DNA of 45,158 bases from Candidatus Melainabacteria bacterium RIFCSPLOWO2_02_FULL_35_15 (GCA_001784585.1 MFRN01000037.1:1-45158), one strand, 5' to 3'. Shown: positions 15,852-25,379, numbered from the stretch's first letter. Notes: a model not told the origin generated them from the letters alone. Numbers and translations: made by a program.

Positions 15852-16790
15852 ATGGTCAAAAAGATTATTCTTGCATCATTAAGAGGCTTTTGTGCCGGGG
15901 TAATAAGAGCCATTGATATTGTAAATCTTGCTCTTTTAAAGCTTGATCCGCCAATTTATGTCAGGCATGAGATTGTTCACAATGAACATATAAAAAAAGA
16001 TTTTGAGTCCCGCGGGATAATTTTTGTAGATGAACTGGGCGAAGTACCGGATGGAAACTGTGTGATTTTATCTGCACATGGATCGGAAGTAAGAGTTTAT
16101 ACAGAAGCAAATAAAAGAAATCTTGCAGTAGTAGATGCTACATGTCCGCTTGTAATTAAGGTTCATCTTGAGATGGTAAGCGCCTGGAAAAAAGGCTACA
16201 AGGTTATTTATATAGGACATAAAGGGCATCAGGAAGTAATCGGTGCCATGAGTAACCTGCGAGGCGACTCCTGTTTTCTGGTGGGCTCTGTGGAAGATAT
16301 TGATAAGCTCCCCTCTAATCTTGGGAAAGTTTTTATTGCTACACAGACTACACTGTCTGTAGATGATACAAAAGAAATTATTGAATTACTAAAGAAAAAA
16401 TACAAAGAAGTTGTACTCCCCGGAGCACAGGATATTTGTTATGCTACACAAAATCGTCAGGATGCAGTTAAGGAACTGGCAAAAGTTACTGATTATATTT
16501 TAATTATCGGATCAAAAAACTCTTCAAATTCATGCCGGCTTGTAGAAGTAGCCAGGCTTGCCGGTACACCTGCAGAGCTTGTCCCGGATCCTTATACTTA
16601 TAAAGTACCAAAAGAGCTTCATGGGAAAATTGTAGGAATAAGTTCAGGAGCATCTGCTCCGGAGAGCCTTGTAGAAACTTTAATTAATAGACTTAGTGCG
16701 CCGGTTGAAATCCTTAAATTTAAAGATGAAAATGTAAACTTTAAATTACCTGAAATGGAAAAATTAAAAAGACCAGTATCGGCTGCATAA
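15852..16790 (+). CDS. ispH: 4-hydroxy-3-methylbut-2-enyl diphosphate reductase
   Basis: The 312-aa protein is the [4Fe-4S] enzyme of the last MEP-pathway step, converting HMBPP to IPP and DMAPP. The three cluster cysteines are Cys14 (RGFCAGV), Cys98 (DATCPLV) and Cys196 (DICYATQNRQ). Substrate-binding VHNEHI at 42-47 and GHKGHQEV at 122-129, with the proton-donor Glu, are present. Length is normal. The short final tail after LINRL is variable in the family. Confidence 0.95.
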   Translation: MVKKIILASLRGFCAGVIRAIDIVNLALLKLDPPIYVRHEIVHNEHIKKDFESRGIIFVDELGEVPDGNCVILSAHGSEVRVYTEANKRNLAVVDATCPLVIKVHLEMVSAWKKGYKVIYIGHKGHQEVIGAMSNLRGDSCFLVGSVEDIDKLPSNLGKVFIATQTTLSVDDTKEIIELLKKKYKEVVLPGAQDICYATQNRQDAVKELAKVTDYILIIGSKNSSNSCRLVEVARLAGTPAELVPDPYTYKVPKELHGKIVGISSGASAPESLVETLINRLSAPVEILKFKDENVNFKLPEMEKLKRPVSAA

Positions 16791-16929
16791 GTAAATCATT
16801 ACCTTAAAATAGGCTATCTTTGCAACAGTCTCCTAAAAGCAGGACAAATTTCATCCATTTACTTTATTTAATCCTTAATTAATTTTGGGTATAACTCTGT
16901 AAATACCTGACAAGTAACAAGTATAAAAA

Positions 16930-17262
16930 ATGAGTAAAAAATTTAAAATCAAAATTTCCCGGCCAGCATTGTTATTAATGCTGTTTGCATTTGTTTTTAA
17001 TTTGGCTCTTTGCTCTTACGCAGAAGAGTCTAACTACTATGATGTTTCTGATACAGCCAGACCGCCTTCTGCATTTAGCATATGCTGCTGTTTAAAAGAA
17101 AGTGATGATAGCTTTCAGGTTCTTTACAGCTGTAAATATCTTGAAGATGAAAAATGCCCGCTACATTCCAGACAATATAAAACAACTACTGGTGATTGCC
17201 CAAGCAATCTTATCTTTACAAAGTACTTGCCGGAACAAAATCAGAATTCAAAAGACAATTAA
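16930..17262 (+). CDS. Small exported Cys-containing protein, function unknown
   Basis: The 110-aa protein has a signal peptide (about residues 8-31, cleavage near SYA) and a short mature part with six cysteines, three of them consecutive in ICCCLK, plus YSCKYLEDEKCPLH and TGDCPSN. It is probably exported and disulphide-bonded or metal-binding. The family is not recognised. The neighbours (IspH and Rel) do not suggest a role. Confidence 0.55.
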   Translation: MSKKFKIKISRPALLLMLFAFVFNLALCSYAEESNYYDVSDTARPPSAFSICCCLKESDDSFQVLYSCKYLEDEKCPLHSRQYKTTTGDCPSNLIFTKYLPEQNQNSKDN

Positions 17263-17318
17263 CAAATAAGAAGGAACTATTTATGAACTTTTTAATGTGG
17301 GAATCATTTGGAAGATTA

Positions 17319-19553
17319 TTAATCATCTTTAATAGTTTTGTGTGCTCTTCCATTTTTATCTTTACCGTTTGCTTTTTTCTTAAATAAAGCCGATCTTTTA
17401 TTTTCTCCGGATCTAAATACATTCAGGACATCACTAACCCTGCCTATACTGGACATAATTTTTCTTAAATCATAAAGATCTGATACTTCCACTACAATTT
17501 TTAGAACTGCTGTATCGTTTGAAGTTCTTCCTACTACTCTTAAATCACGTACATTTATTTTTTCATCTGCAACCTTATTCAAAATATCTCTTGAAATCCC
17601 GACTCTATCAATACACTCTACTTCAATTGCAGCGCTGTAAGTTTTACTTTTTGATCCGTGCCATTGAACCGGGATTATTCTTTCATTTTCCACTATATCC
17701 AGATTCTGACAATCATTTCTGTGAACTATTATGCCTTTACCTTTGGAAACCACACCTACAATATCTTCTCCGGGAAGCGGTGAACAGCATTTTGCCAAAT
17801 GATGCAGCATACCTTCAAGTTCAGCCACTACTTCCTCGGATTTTTTCTCTGTAACATAAATATCTTTTATAACTTCAATTTCCTGAGACACGAATCCCTT
17901 TAATTTACCTTTAAGCTGTGCAATTGTTACATCACCGCAACCGAGCGACGAGAGCAAATCTTCTTTTGTAGCTCTGTTTAGTTTTTGAATTGCCTGATCA
18001 AAATCTTCTGAAGATAAAATCTCATCAACCTTGTTTTCACCAAATTCGTTTGCAATAAGCTTTTTTCCCTGCTCAATATGAATATCCCTGTGTTGTTTTT
18101 TAAACCATTGGCGGATTTTATTTTTTGTAGAGTTTGTAACTACGTAGTTTAACCAGTCAAGGCTTGGATGAGCATTTTTACCTGTAACAATTTCTACAAT
18201 ATCCCCGTTTTTTAAAGTAGTACTCAAAGGAACCATCCTGCCATTTACTTTTGCACCAATACATCTGTTACCAATATCAGTGTGGATCCTGTATGCAAAA
18301 TCAACCGGCGTTGAGTTTCTGGGTAAGTCTATTACTTCACCTTTCGGAGTTAAAATAAATACTTCGTCAGAAAGAAAATCCAACTTTACTGCATCAATAT
18401 ATTCTTCCGGATCCTTCAGGTCGCTCTGCCATTCTATTAACTGCCTTATCCAGGCGAGTTTGTCATCATACATGTCATCAGCTTTTTTTTGTGATCCTGC
18501 TTCTTTGTATTTCCAGTGTGCAGCAATACCATACTCAGCAATCTGATGCATATCTTCAGTACGTATCTGAATTTCAACCGGTCTGCCATGCGGCCCTACA
18601 ACAGCAGTATGGAGAGACTGGTACATATTAGGTTTTGGAATTGCAATGTAATCTTTAAACTTGCCGGGAATAGGCCTGAAAAGATCATGAATGATACCCA
18701 TTACCTCATAACACTGTCTTTCTCTTTCTACAATTATTCTTATTCCCAGCAGATCATATAGTTCTTTTGAAGCAAGTCTGTTCATTTTTCTGTAAATGCT
18801 ATAGAGATGTTTTGGTCTGCCGTATATTTCAGCTTTAATTTCTGATTTTTCCAGTTCGGTTTTTATCTTTGAAATTATTTCTTTTATTTTCTTTTCGCTG
18901 TACTCTCTGTCACCCATTACAAGTCTTTCAACTTCTTTGTACTTCTCAGGCTCCAGATAAAAAAACGATAAATCTTCCAGCTCATTTTTTGCCTTGTTTA
19001 AACCAAACCTGTTTGCAAGCGGTGCAAATATGTCCCGGGTTTCCTGTGCAATTCTTTTTTGTTTTTCGGGAGACAGGTGATTTAAGGTCTTCATATTATG
19101 CAAACGATCAGCAATTTTTACCAATACCACTCTTAAATCAAGAGCAATTGCCATGAGCATTTTTCGGAAATTTTCTGCCTGATGCTCCTGTGTAGAAACA
19201 AAACTTAATTTACCTATCTTTGTAACTCCTTCTACAAGCTGTGTGATTTCAGATCCAAATTCTTTTTCAAGTTCTACTATATCTATATCAGTATCTTCAA
19301 GAGTATCGTGAAGCAATCCGGCACAGATAGTATCAGAATCACAATTTAAATCAGTTAAAATTTCTGCTACAGAAAGCGGATGAATAATATAAGGTTCTTC
19401 ACTGACACGCTTCTGCCCGCCATGCAGTCTGCAGGCAAAATTTAAAGCTTTTTTTATCTTCTCAAAATCTGTTTTAGGCCTGTCCAGCTTTGAAAATTTG
19501 TCTAAAAATTGTGTTACTAAGGTTGTTTCTGTCTTTTCACTCAAGGATTTCAA
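17319..19553 (-). CDS. rel: Bifunctional (p)ppGpp synthetase/hydrolase (Rel/SpoT)
   Basis: The 744-aa long RSH protein controls the stringent response. It has the HD hydrolase with HDTLED at 82-87, the synthetase with FKDYIAIPKPNMYQSLHT and EIQIRTEDMHQIAEYGIAAHW, the TGS domain (VFILTPKGEVIDLP), a helical/zinc-finger-type region with HHLAKCCSPLPGE, and a C-terminal ACT domain. Both catalytic sites look intact. The start codon is TTG at 19553, supported by GGAG 5 nt upstream. The Lys-rich tail after the ACT domain is a small extension. Confidence 0.95.
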   Translation of the reverse strand: MKSLSEKTETTLVTQFLDKFSKLDRPKTDFEKIKKALNFACRLHGGQKRVSEEPYIIHPLSVAEILTDLNCDSDTICAGLLHDTLEDTDIDIVELEKEFGSEITQLVEGVTKIGKLSFVSTQEHQAENFRKMLMAIALDLRVVLVKIADRLHNMKTLNHLSPEKQKRIAQETRDIFAPLANRFGLNKAKNELEDLSFFYLEPEKYKEVERLVMGDREYSEKKIKEIISKIKTELEKSEIKAEIYGRPKHLYSIYRKMNRLASKELYDLLGIRIIVERERQCYEVMGIIHDLFRPIPGKFKDYIAIPKPNMYQSLHTAVVGPHGRPVEIQIRTEDMHQIAEYGIAAHWKYKEAGSQKKADDMYDDKLAWIRQLIEWQSDLKDPEEYIDAVKLDFLSDEVFILTPKGEVIDLPRNSTPVDFAYRIHTDIGNRCIGAKVNGRMVPLSTTLKNGDIVEIVTGKNAHPSLDWLNYVVTNSTKNKIRQWFKKQHRDIHIEQGKKLIANEFGENKVDEILSSEDFDQAIQKLNRATKEDLLSSLGCGDVTIAQLKGKLKGFVSQEIEVIKDIYVTEKKSEEVVAELEGMLHHLAKCCSPLPGEDIVGVVSKGKGIIVHRNDCQNLDIVENERIIPVQWHGSKSKTYSAAIEVECIDRVGISRDILNKVADEKINVRDLRVVGRTSNDTAVLKIVVEVSDLYDLRKIMSSIGRVSDVLNVFRSGENKRSALFKKKANGKDKNGRAHKTIKDD

Positions 19554-19691
19554 TACTTCTCCTTCAGTTTATAAATTCATCATTGAATCTCTTATATTGA
19601 ATTATAGACAAACAGAGCTGTTTTTATTCACTTCTTTGTAATATCTTCAGAATTTCTTTAAAATTAACAAGAACAAGATAACAGTTTTTTT

Positions 19692-22388
19692 CTATGCTAT
19701 AAGTCTGACCTTAGACCCTTTATCATCTTTTGTAACCAGGATCTGGGCCGGGAAGGCTTCCTTAAGCTCATCCAGGTGAGTAACTACCAGAATTAATTCA
19801 AATTCATTTTGAATGGATTTTATTACTTCCACCAGTCTTTCTTTTCCAGCATCATCCTGAGAACCAAACCCTTCGTCAATAATCAATGTCTGTAATTTTG
19901 CCCCTGCTCTGTTTGCAAGAAGTCTTGATAAAGCTAATCTCAGTGCAAAATCAATTTTAAATGCTTCTCCACCGCTGTAAAGTTCATAGTTTCTTGTACC
20001 GAGATCATCAGCTATAACTACATCCAGTGTCTCAGTTAAACCATCTGCACTCTTCTTTTCCCGCTGCGTTAGCAGGGCAATGTGCATTTGATTTTCAGTA
20101 AGTTTGCTTAAAATCCTGTTTGCCTCTTTTTCTATTTCCGGCACTACGGTTTCAATGATTGCTACCTGAATACCGTTCTTACTGAATGCTTTTCCCAGGA
20201 TCTCAAGCTCTTTTTTCTCATTTAAAAAGTTTTCAATTTTACTTTCTTTCTCTTTCAATAACTGTTTTGCATTTCCTATCTCCTTAAGAATCTGCTCGAT
20301 TACAATTAATTGTTTTTTTATTTCATTTAATTTTGTGTTCCTTTCAAATTCTTTTTGCTTTAATTCATTTATTTCTTTTACCAAAAGATCAATATTTTCA
20401 ATTTGTTTTTTATTTACTCTAATTAAGCTCTCAAGCTCATTTATCTCATTTTTACCGGATGAAATTTTTAAAGTTAAACTTCCGGATTCTTTTTGAAGAG
20501 ATGGGATTTCTGCCTCTGCCTCACTGAGCGAGTTATAAGCTGCAACGATTTCTTCCCTGTTTTTTAAATTCTTTTTTAAATCCTCGTATAATTCAGGTGA
20601 ATAGTTTAAGTTATTTATCTGATTTTTAATATTAGTAATTTTTTCAGTGATCTCTTTAATCCGGCTGCCACTGTTTAAAAATTCATCCAAAGAATTAATC
20701 TCATTCTGAAAAGCATTAATTTCTTTATCCAGGAGTACGATTTGCTCCTTTGTTTTCCGGAATTCACTTCTTGAGACTTCAAGCTGGGATGTTAAAAACG
20801 AAACTGCCTCTGCACCGGTAGCTTTTTCTATCGGTCTTATGTCAATTTCTTCCTGTTTTATTTCTCTTAATTCCGGTAAAATCGAAATTATTATTTTTCC
20901 GAAATTGCTTATTTTTTCTTTTGTGCCTGCATGCTCTTTTCTTTTTGCCTGAAGCTTATTTTCTACAAGCTGAATCTCCCCATTAAGTACTTCTTCTTTA
21001 CTTTCCAGAGCAGTAATATCAGAATTATAAAGTTCAATAATTTTCCCCTTATCTTTTATAGGACTTCTGCATAATGGGCAAGGCTTGGAATTACCGTGTT
21101 CATGCAATGTTTTCATATTTTCTTTTATTTTTTCTTTTTCAGTATTTAATTTTTTTATCTCTGCCAAAATCAGCTCTTTTTTGTGCTTTAACTCCAGACC
21201 TTCTGTTTCAATCTTTGAAAAATTTTCCTGTAACTCTTTAAATATTTTTATTTTACTCTCTGCACGATGTAAAAAATCTCCAAACCTGTTTTCGTTTTTA
21301 AGTTTTTCGTCTAATTTTATTTTAAAACTGTTTCTGTCTTTTAGTTTTGATTTATAAACTGCAAGCTCCTGCTCTGTTTTTTTTATTTTTTCTTTTAATT
21401 CCGCCTCAAGGCAGTTTTTTTCTAAAGTAAGTTTACTAAACTGCTCTTTATTAAACTCAGCAGTTTCATATTCTGTTTTTAACTTTAAATATTCATTGTA
21501 TTCTTTTATGATATGTGACTTACTCTTAATAAGTTCATTGTATTTTTCTTCCTTATTTTTAATGTTTAAAAGCTGTTCTTCCAGAACTTTGATTAGAATT
21601 TCCTGATTTTGTCTGGATTTTTCAAGAGTTTGAATTTGTTTCCCTTTTTCTTTTTTTTCATTTAATTCTTTCTCTTTTGCTTTCAGCAGATCTTTTACCT
21701 TCCTGAGTTCATCTTCTTCACTGGCAACCTGTACAGAAATACCGGAAAAGCTTTCTTTCATTTCATTTTCTCCCTGTATTTTTTCTTTTAAAGATAAATT
21801 GATATTCTGCTCAAGCAATATTCCCTGCTCAATTTCTCTTGCCTGTAATTTTGCAGCTTCACAGAGTCTGTCATAAACTTCAAGCCCTAAAATATCCGCA
21901 AGTATTTGTTTTCTTTCATTTGGTCTTTTTACTGTAAACTCGTCTGCTTTTCCCTGCCTAAGATAAACACTGTTCACAAATGTCTCATAATCCATTTTTA
22001 TTGTCTTTATGATCACTTCCTGAGTTTGCCTCGTAGAGCTGAGTGTAAGTGATTTCCAGCTTTGCTCTTCCGGATTAAAAATCTGAAACTCCAGATTTGA
22101 TTTTCCCTGTGAATTTTTAAGAGCTTTATTTCTGGATCTGTAAACCTTATAAAGATTTTTTTCCATGTAAAAATCCACTTCACAGGACATTTCACCAGTA
22201 CCAAGTTTTATGAGTTCATCAGTTCTGGCTCTGCCTTCTTCCCATAGTGTCCATGTAATGGCATCAAGCAAGCTCGATTTTCCTGCACCGTTTACCCCGA
22301 TTAAGCAAGCCACATGCATACCTGAAAGGTCAACTTCAGCATTTGAATAAGACATGAAATTTTTTAAAATAAGTTTCTTGAATATCAT
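19692..22388 (-). CDS. sbcC: SbcC/Rad50-type SMC-like nuclease ATPase
   Basis: The 898-aa protein has the Rad50/SbcC plan: an N-terminal ATPase half with Walker A GVNGAGKSS (31-39), long coiled coils (about 180-430 and 450-740), a zinc hook CPLC near residue 436, and a C-terminal half with the ABC signature YSGGEAFKIDFALRLALSR and Walker B LQTLIIDEGFGSQD. It pairs with SbcD to process DNA ends and hairpins. No sbcD lies beside it here, although the two are usually adjacent. A TATAAT sits 7 nt before the ATG. Confidence 0.92.
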   Translation of the reverse strand: MIFKKLILKNFMSYSNAEVDLSGMHVACLIGVNGAGKSSLLDAITWTLWEEGRARTDELIKLGTGEMSCEVDFYMEKNLYKVYRSRNKALKNSQGKSNLEFQIFNPEEQSWKSLTLSSTRQTQEVIIKTIKMDYETFVNSVYLRQGKADEFTVKRPNERKQILADILGLEVYDRLCEAAKLQAREIEQGILLEQNINLSLKEKIQGENEMKESFSGISVQVASEEDELRKVKDLLKAKEKELNEKKEKGKQIQTLEKSRQNQEILIKVLEEQLLNIKNKEEKYNELIKSKSHIIKEYNEYLKLKTEYETAEFNKEQFSKLTLEKNCLEAELKEKIKKTEQELAVYKSKLKDRNSFKIKLDEKLKNENRFGDFLHRAESKIKIFKELQENFSKIETEGLELKHKKELILAEIKKLNTEKEKIKENMKTLHEHGNSKPCPLCRSPIKDKGKIIELYNSDITALESKEEVLNGEIQLVENKLQAKRKEHAGTKEKISNFGKIIISILPELREIKQEEIDIRPIEKATGAEAVSFLTSQLEVSRSEFRKTKEQIVLLDKEINAFQNEINSLDEFLNSGSRIKEITEKITNIKNQINNLNYSPELYEDLKKNLKNREEIVAAYNSLSEAEAEIPSLQKESGSLTLKISSGKNEINELESLIRVNKKQIENIDLLVKEINELKQKEFERNTKLNEIKKQLIVIEQILKEIGNAKQLLKEKESKIENFLNEKKELEILGKAFSKNGIQVAIIETVVPEIEKEANRILSKLTENQMHIALLTQREKKSADGLTETLDVVIADDLGTRNYELYSGGEAFKIDFALRLALSRLLANRAGAKLQTLIIDEGFGSQDDAGKERLVEVIKSIQNEFELILVVTHLDELKEAFPAQILVTKDDKGSKVRLIA

Positions 22389-22395
22389 TTATTTA

Positions 22396-22401
22396 ATTAT
22401 A
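22396..22401 (-). promoter_or_regulatory. -10 box of sbcC, 7 nt from start codon
   Basis: TATAAT on the minus strand, then seven A/T bases and the ATG at 22388; this implies a leaderless message. Confidence 0.45.
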
Positions 22402-22503
22402 GAACTCTAATAAGGTATGTACGTATGATTGACTAAGTTAAGATCTCCAAGTACAATGTACAAGTTATTTATTTAAGAAAAAAATCAAAACTATGGAGGA
22501 TTT

Positions 22504-22896
22504 GTGTCAATTGACCTTTTAACAGCACATGATAAAGTAAGAACAATTCGTACAGATGCACCGTTCTTAGAACCTAAACCTGGAGTCAAAACAGGATACA
22601 AATTATTTACGGTTGAATCAATAGAACATGAATTAAATAAATTAAGATCTGAGAAAAAACTTATTTTAGAAGATATAACAGTAAAAGAAATAATTAACAC
22701 AGGACAGGTACAGCAAGCCGTTTTAAAAATACCTTCACATACTATTCACCCAAAAACACTTGATGTAGTAAGAATGTGGTTATGGAATAAAGGAAACGGA
22801 ATAGCTGTAGTCTTTGATAAAAATCCATACATACCTACGAGTAAAGTTAGTGCTAACAAAGACTACTTTACAATTATAGAAAAAGAATTTAAATAA
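22504..22896 (+). CDS. Hypothetical protein, 130 aa
   Basis: The GTG start at 22504 is supported by GGAGG 3-4 nt upstream. The sequence is soluble and mixed alpha/beta, with KLRSEKKLILEDITVKEI and a C-terminal MWLWNKGNGIAVVFDKNPY. I do not recognise a family. It is transcribed divergently from sbcC and followed by the HicB antitoxin 64 nt later, which has its own promoter. Confidence 0.65.
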   Translation: MSIDLLTAHDKVRTIRTDAPFLEPKPGVKTGYKLFTVESIEHELNKLRSEKKLILEDITVKEIINTGQVQQAVLKIPSHTIHPKTLDVVRMWLWNKGNGIAVVFDKNPYIPTSKVSANKDYFTIIEKEFK

Positions 22897-22904
22897 AATT
22901 AACA

Positions 22905-22934
22905 TTGTGTTCTAACAAATAACAGTGATATAAT
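22905..22934 (+). promoter_or_regulatory. Promoter of the hicBA module
   Basis: TTGTGT (22905-22910) and TATAAT (22929-22934) are spaced 18 nt, with an AGGAGA SD before the hicB ATG. Confidence 0.6.
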
Positions 22935-22960
22935 GACTTAAGTTTAGGAGACTTTTTTAT

Positions 22961-23209
22961 ATGTTGCTTGATTACTTAAATGCGGCTTTAAAAAAAGCAA
23001 AGTATGAAGTTATAAAAAATGAAAAAGAAAAATATTATGCAGAAATATCTGTATGTAAGGGTGTTTGGGCAACAGGTAAAAGTTTAAAAGAATGCAGGAA
23101 AAATTTATTGAGTACCCTTGAAGGTTGGCTAATTATTCGTTTACAAAGAAAACTCCCGATTCCTAAAATAGAAAATTATGATCTAAAGCCACTAAAAGTA
23201 AGATATTAA
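22961..23209 (+). CDS. hicB: HicB family antitoxin
   Basis: The 82-aa protein has the partial RNase-H-like HicB fold: YYAEISVCKGVWATGKSLKECRKNLLSTLEGWL matches the family pattern of a strand, the G-W/ATG turn and a helix with E..xNLL. It lacks an obvious C-terminal DNA-binding extension; the tail LKPLKVRY is short. It would neutralise the HicA product encoded 4 nt downstream. Antitoxin-first order is a common variant. Confidence 0.82.
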   Translation: MLLDYLNAALKKAKYEVIKNEKEKYYAEISVCKGVWATGKSLKECRKNLLSTLEGWLIIRLQRKLPIPKIENYDLKPLKVRY

Positions 23210-23213
23210 ATTA

Positions 23214-23435
23214 ATGGGGCAAAGATTACCTCCAGTTAAATGGAAAGAGCTTGTAAAAAAATTACAACAATTTGGTTTTAGCGGACCATTTATTGGTGGC
23301 AGACATCCTTATATGGTAAAAGGTAATTTAGTTCTGACAATTCCAAATCCGCATAAGGGAGATATTGGAATAGTATTACTTCTGAAAATCTTGAAACAGG
23401 CAAGGATTAATAAGGATGAATGGCTGAACCAGTAG
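23214..23435 (+). CDS. hicA: HicA family mRNA interferase toxin
   Basis: The 73-aa protein has the small dsRBD-like HicA fold. The catalytic His is His31 in GGRHPYMVKG, preceded by the K..LV..L.QFGF helix and followed by TIPNPHKGDIGIVLLLKILKQA. All key elements are present, so the toxin is probably active. It forms a module with hicB, directly upstream of the ATP synthase genes but separated from them by a promoter. Confidence 0.85.
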   Translation: MGQRLPPVKWKELVKKLQQFGFSGPFIGGRHPYMVKGNLVLTIPNPHKGDIGIVLLLKILKQARINKDEWLNQ

Positions 23436-23443
23436 TAATAAAA

Positions 23444-23473
23444 TTACATTCTATATTTCCTTAATGTTATAAT
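23444..23473 (+). promoter_or_regulatory. Promoter of the ATP synthase gene cluster
   Basis: TTACAT (23444-23449) and TATAAT (23468-23473) are spaced 18 nt. The -10 is framed by an inverted repeat, CCTTAA (23459-23464) and TTAAGG (23476-23481), which could be an operator. Confidence 0.55.
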
Positions 23474-23518
23474 CCTTAAGGTTAAAGTCAGTTTTGCTTA
23501 GAAAATACGGAGGAAAAC

Positions 23519-23797
23519 ATGGATCCAGTTTTAATTGCTCAGGCTGCAGAAGCTGTTGGTAATAATTCAGACTTAGTAAAGATGGGATTAGCTATTGGTG
23601 CAGGTATAGCTGTAACTGGTGTTGGTGGCCCGGCACTGGGGGTCGGTGTTGCAGCCAGTAAGGCATTAGAAGGAATGGCACGTCAGCCGGAAGCTACCGG
23701 AAGATTGCTTGCAAATACACTAATATTTGCAGCTCTTAGTGAAGCACTGGGTTTATTTGCATTCTTAATTTCAATTCTTTTGTTTATGAAATTATAA
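23519..23797 (+). CDS. atpE: ATP synthase F0 subunit c
   Basis: The 92-aa, two-helix membrane protein forms the rotor ring. The loop ARQPEATG is conserved, and the ion-carrying Glu75 is in ALSEALGLF. Where Na+-type rings have GxGQG in helix 1, this protein has GPALGVG without the Gln, so H+ is the likelier coupling ion. A strong GGAGG SD precedes it. No subunit a gene (atpB) lies upstream, which is unusual. Confidence 0.95.
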   Translation: MDPVLIAQAAEAVGNNSDLVKMGLAIGAGIAVTGVGGPALGVGVAASKALEGMARQPEATGRLLANTLIFAALSEALGLFAFLISILLFMKL

Positions 23798-23830
23798 AAC
23801 ACGCTTGAGATAAGCTTTTGGAGATAAATC

Positions 23831-24277
23831 ATGTTGCTTGAGATAAATTTTACTCTTGTATTGTTTGCCATTAGCTTTCTGGTATTTATTTACCTTTTAA
23901 ATCTGACTTTATACAAACCTGTAGGGAAGATAATTGAATCCAGAAAAAGGCTGATTGACGGGGAATATGCAAAAGGAAAAGAATTAACCCACACAGCGAA
24001 TGAAATGCTTGAAGGCTATAAAAATAAAATAAAAAATGCAAGACATGAATCTCACATTATTATCCAGGATGCTACCAAACAGGCACAAAAATTAAAAGAA
24101 GAAAAAATATCACAACTCTTAATAACTTTAAACAAAGAAAAAGAAGAGTCATTTGAAAAGATTGAAGAAGAAAGGAAAATTGTAATGCAAAAACTTGAAA
24201 AAGAAATAAAAATTCTTACTGATTTAATTACAAATAAAATCTTAGGAATGGAGAAAACTCTTGTCAGCTCACACTAG
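23831..24277 (+). CDS. atpF': ATP synthase F0 subunit b' (second stator subunit)
   Basis: The 148-aa protein has one N-terminal membrane helix (FTLVLFAISFLVFIYLLNLTL) followed by LYKPVGKIIESRKRLIDGEY and a long Lys/Glu-rich coiled coil. It differs from its downstream neighbour and is named b' because it comes first after subunit c, as in Cyanobacteria. The b/b' heterodimer forms the peripheral stalk. Its last 17 bases overlap the start of atpF. Confidence 0.88.
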   Translation: MLLEINFTLVLFAISFLVFIYLLNLTLYKPVGKIIESRKRLIDGEYAKGKELTHTANEMLEGYKNKIKNARHESHIIIQDATKQAQKLKEEKISQLLITLNKEKEESFEKIEEERKIVMQKLEKEIKILTDLITNKILGMEKTLVSSH

Positions 24278-24803
24278 TAAAACCCAGGCTCATATAACAC
24301 ACCATGAAGCCGGTCCATGGCAAATCCTTGTAGAATCAAATTTTTTAAATGTTTTAATTCTGGCTCTTGCATTTGTTTATCTTGGGAATAAATTTTTACC
24401 CAGGATTATGGATCAAAGAAAAAATCAAATAAGCAAAGAACTGGAAGATGCAAAGCAAGCCAGGATAAAAGCAGAGGAAGAACTTAAAACCATTAAGAAA
24501 AAAACAGAAAATATAGCCTCTGAAATAGAACAGGTAAAAAATGATGCTAAAAAAACCGCTGAAATAATTAAAAAACAAATACAGAAAGAAACAGAAAAAG
24601 AACTGGAGCAGGCAAATCAAAAAATCAAAAGAGAGATTACCTCAAATCAGGAAGAAACCATTCAGACCATTAAAAAATCAGCCAGTGAATCTGCCATAAA
24701 ACTAGCTGAAGAAGCACTTGGCAAAATAGTCAGTAATTACGAGGTACAAAAAAAACTTATGGAGGATTTTGTAAGAGACCTGGATAAACCAAGTAAAAAT
24801 TGA
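24261..24803 (+). CDS. atpF: ATP synthase F0 subunit b
   Basis: The 180-aa protein has a membrane segment at about 24-44 (VESNFLNVLILALAFVYLG), then DQRKNQISKELEDAKQARIKAEEEL and a long coiled coil ending in a delta-binding tail. The start is a TTG at 24261, inside the end of the b' gene, with GGAG upstream. This suggests translational coupling of the two stalk subunits. Confidence 0.9.
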   Translation: MSAHTSKTQAHITHHEAGPWQILVESNFLNVLILALAFVYLGNKFLPRIMDQRKNQISKELEDAKQARIKAEEELKTIKKKTENIASEIEQVKNDAKKTAEIIKKQIQKETEKELEQANQKIKREITSNQEETIQTIKKSASESAIKLAEEALGKIVSNYEVQKKLMEDFVRDLDKPSKN

Positions 24804-24804
24804 T

Positions 24805-25350
24805 ATGAAACAATCCCAAAAAATTGCAAAAAATTATGCCCAAGCTCTCCTTGAGCTTACAAACAATGATTTACAACTGCAGGAAATCATGCTAAATGAA
24901 ATAAAAACTATAACTGAGTCTTTAGATAAAGTTAAAAACTCATGGGGATTTTTTAACAGTCCCGGAATTTCAAAAGATGAAAAAAAAGAATTTATAAAAA
25001 AAATGTTCTCTGGAAAAATCAATGAAAAGATTTTAAATCTTTTATTTTTACTAATTGATAATAAAAGATTTAATATCCTTTCTGAAATACAAAATCAACT
25101 GAGCAAACTTGTAAATAAATCCAGAGGAACTACAGTAGCTGAAGTTTACTCAGCAGTTGATATTGACAGTAATACCATGGAAAAGCTAAAACAAAGCATA
25201 GCAAATACAATTGGACATAATGAAAAGGTAGAAGTAGAATCAAAGGTTGAACGCTCGTTAATAGGCGGTATAAAAATTAAAATAAATGATCTTGTTTATG
25301 ATGGAAGCATTAAAGGACGACTGGAAGCCTTGAAAGAAAAATTATGTTAA
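24805..25350 (+). CDS. atpH: ATP synthase F1 subunit delta
   Basis: The 181-aa protein connects F1 to the peripheral stalk (OSCP family). It starts KIAKNYAQALLEL and has the C-terminal signature KVEVESKVERSLIGGIKIKINDLVYDGSIKGRLEAL. Length is normal. Its ATG follows the atpF stop after 1 nt. Confidence 0.92.
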   Translation: MKQSQKIAKNYAQALLELTNNDLQLQEIMLNEIKTITESLDKVKNSWGFFNSPGISKDEKKEFIKKMFSGKINEKILNLLFLLIDNKRFNILSEIQNQLSKLVNKSRGTTVAEVYSAVDIDSNTMEKLKQSIANTIGHNEKVEVESKVERSLIGGIKIKINDLVYDGSIKGRLEALKEKLC

Positions 25351-25379
25351 CGGGAAAACAAAAATTGGGGGCTTAATCG

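Noticed and set aside
17283-17387. 34-aa hydrophobic plus-strand ORF with an SD-like GAAGGA upstream
   Set aside because: Most of it is antisense to the Lys-rich tail of rel, where AAA/AAG codons become Phe/Leu on the other strand. The hydrophobicity is probably an artefact; it is kept only as a weak possibility.
23519-23797. Sodium-coupled c subunit
   Set aside because: The helix-1 Gln and the ES/ET pattern of Na+-binding rings are absent, so proton coupling is more likely.
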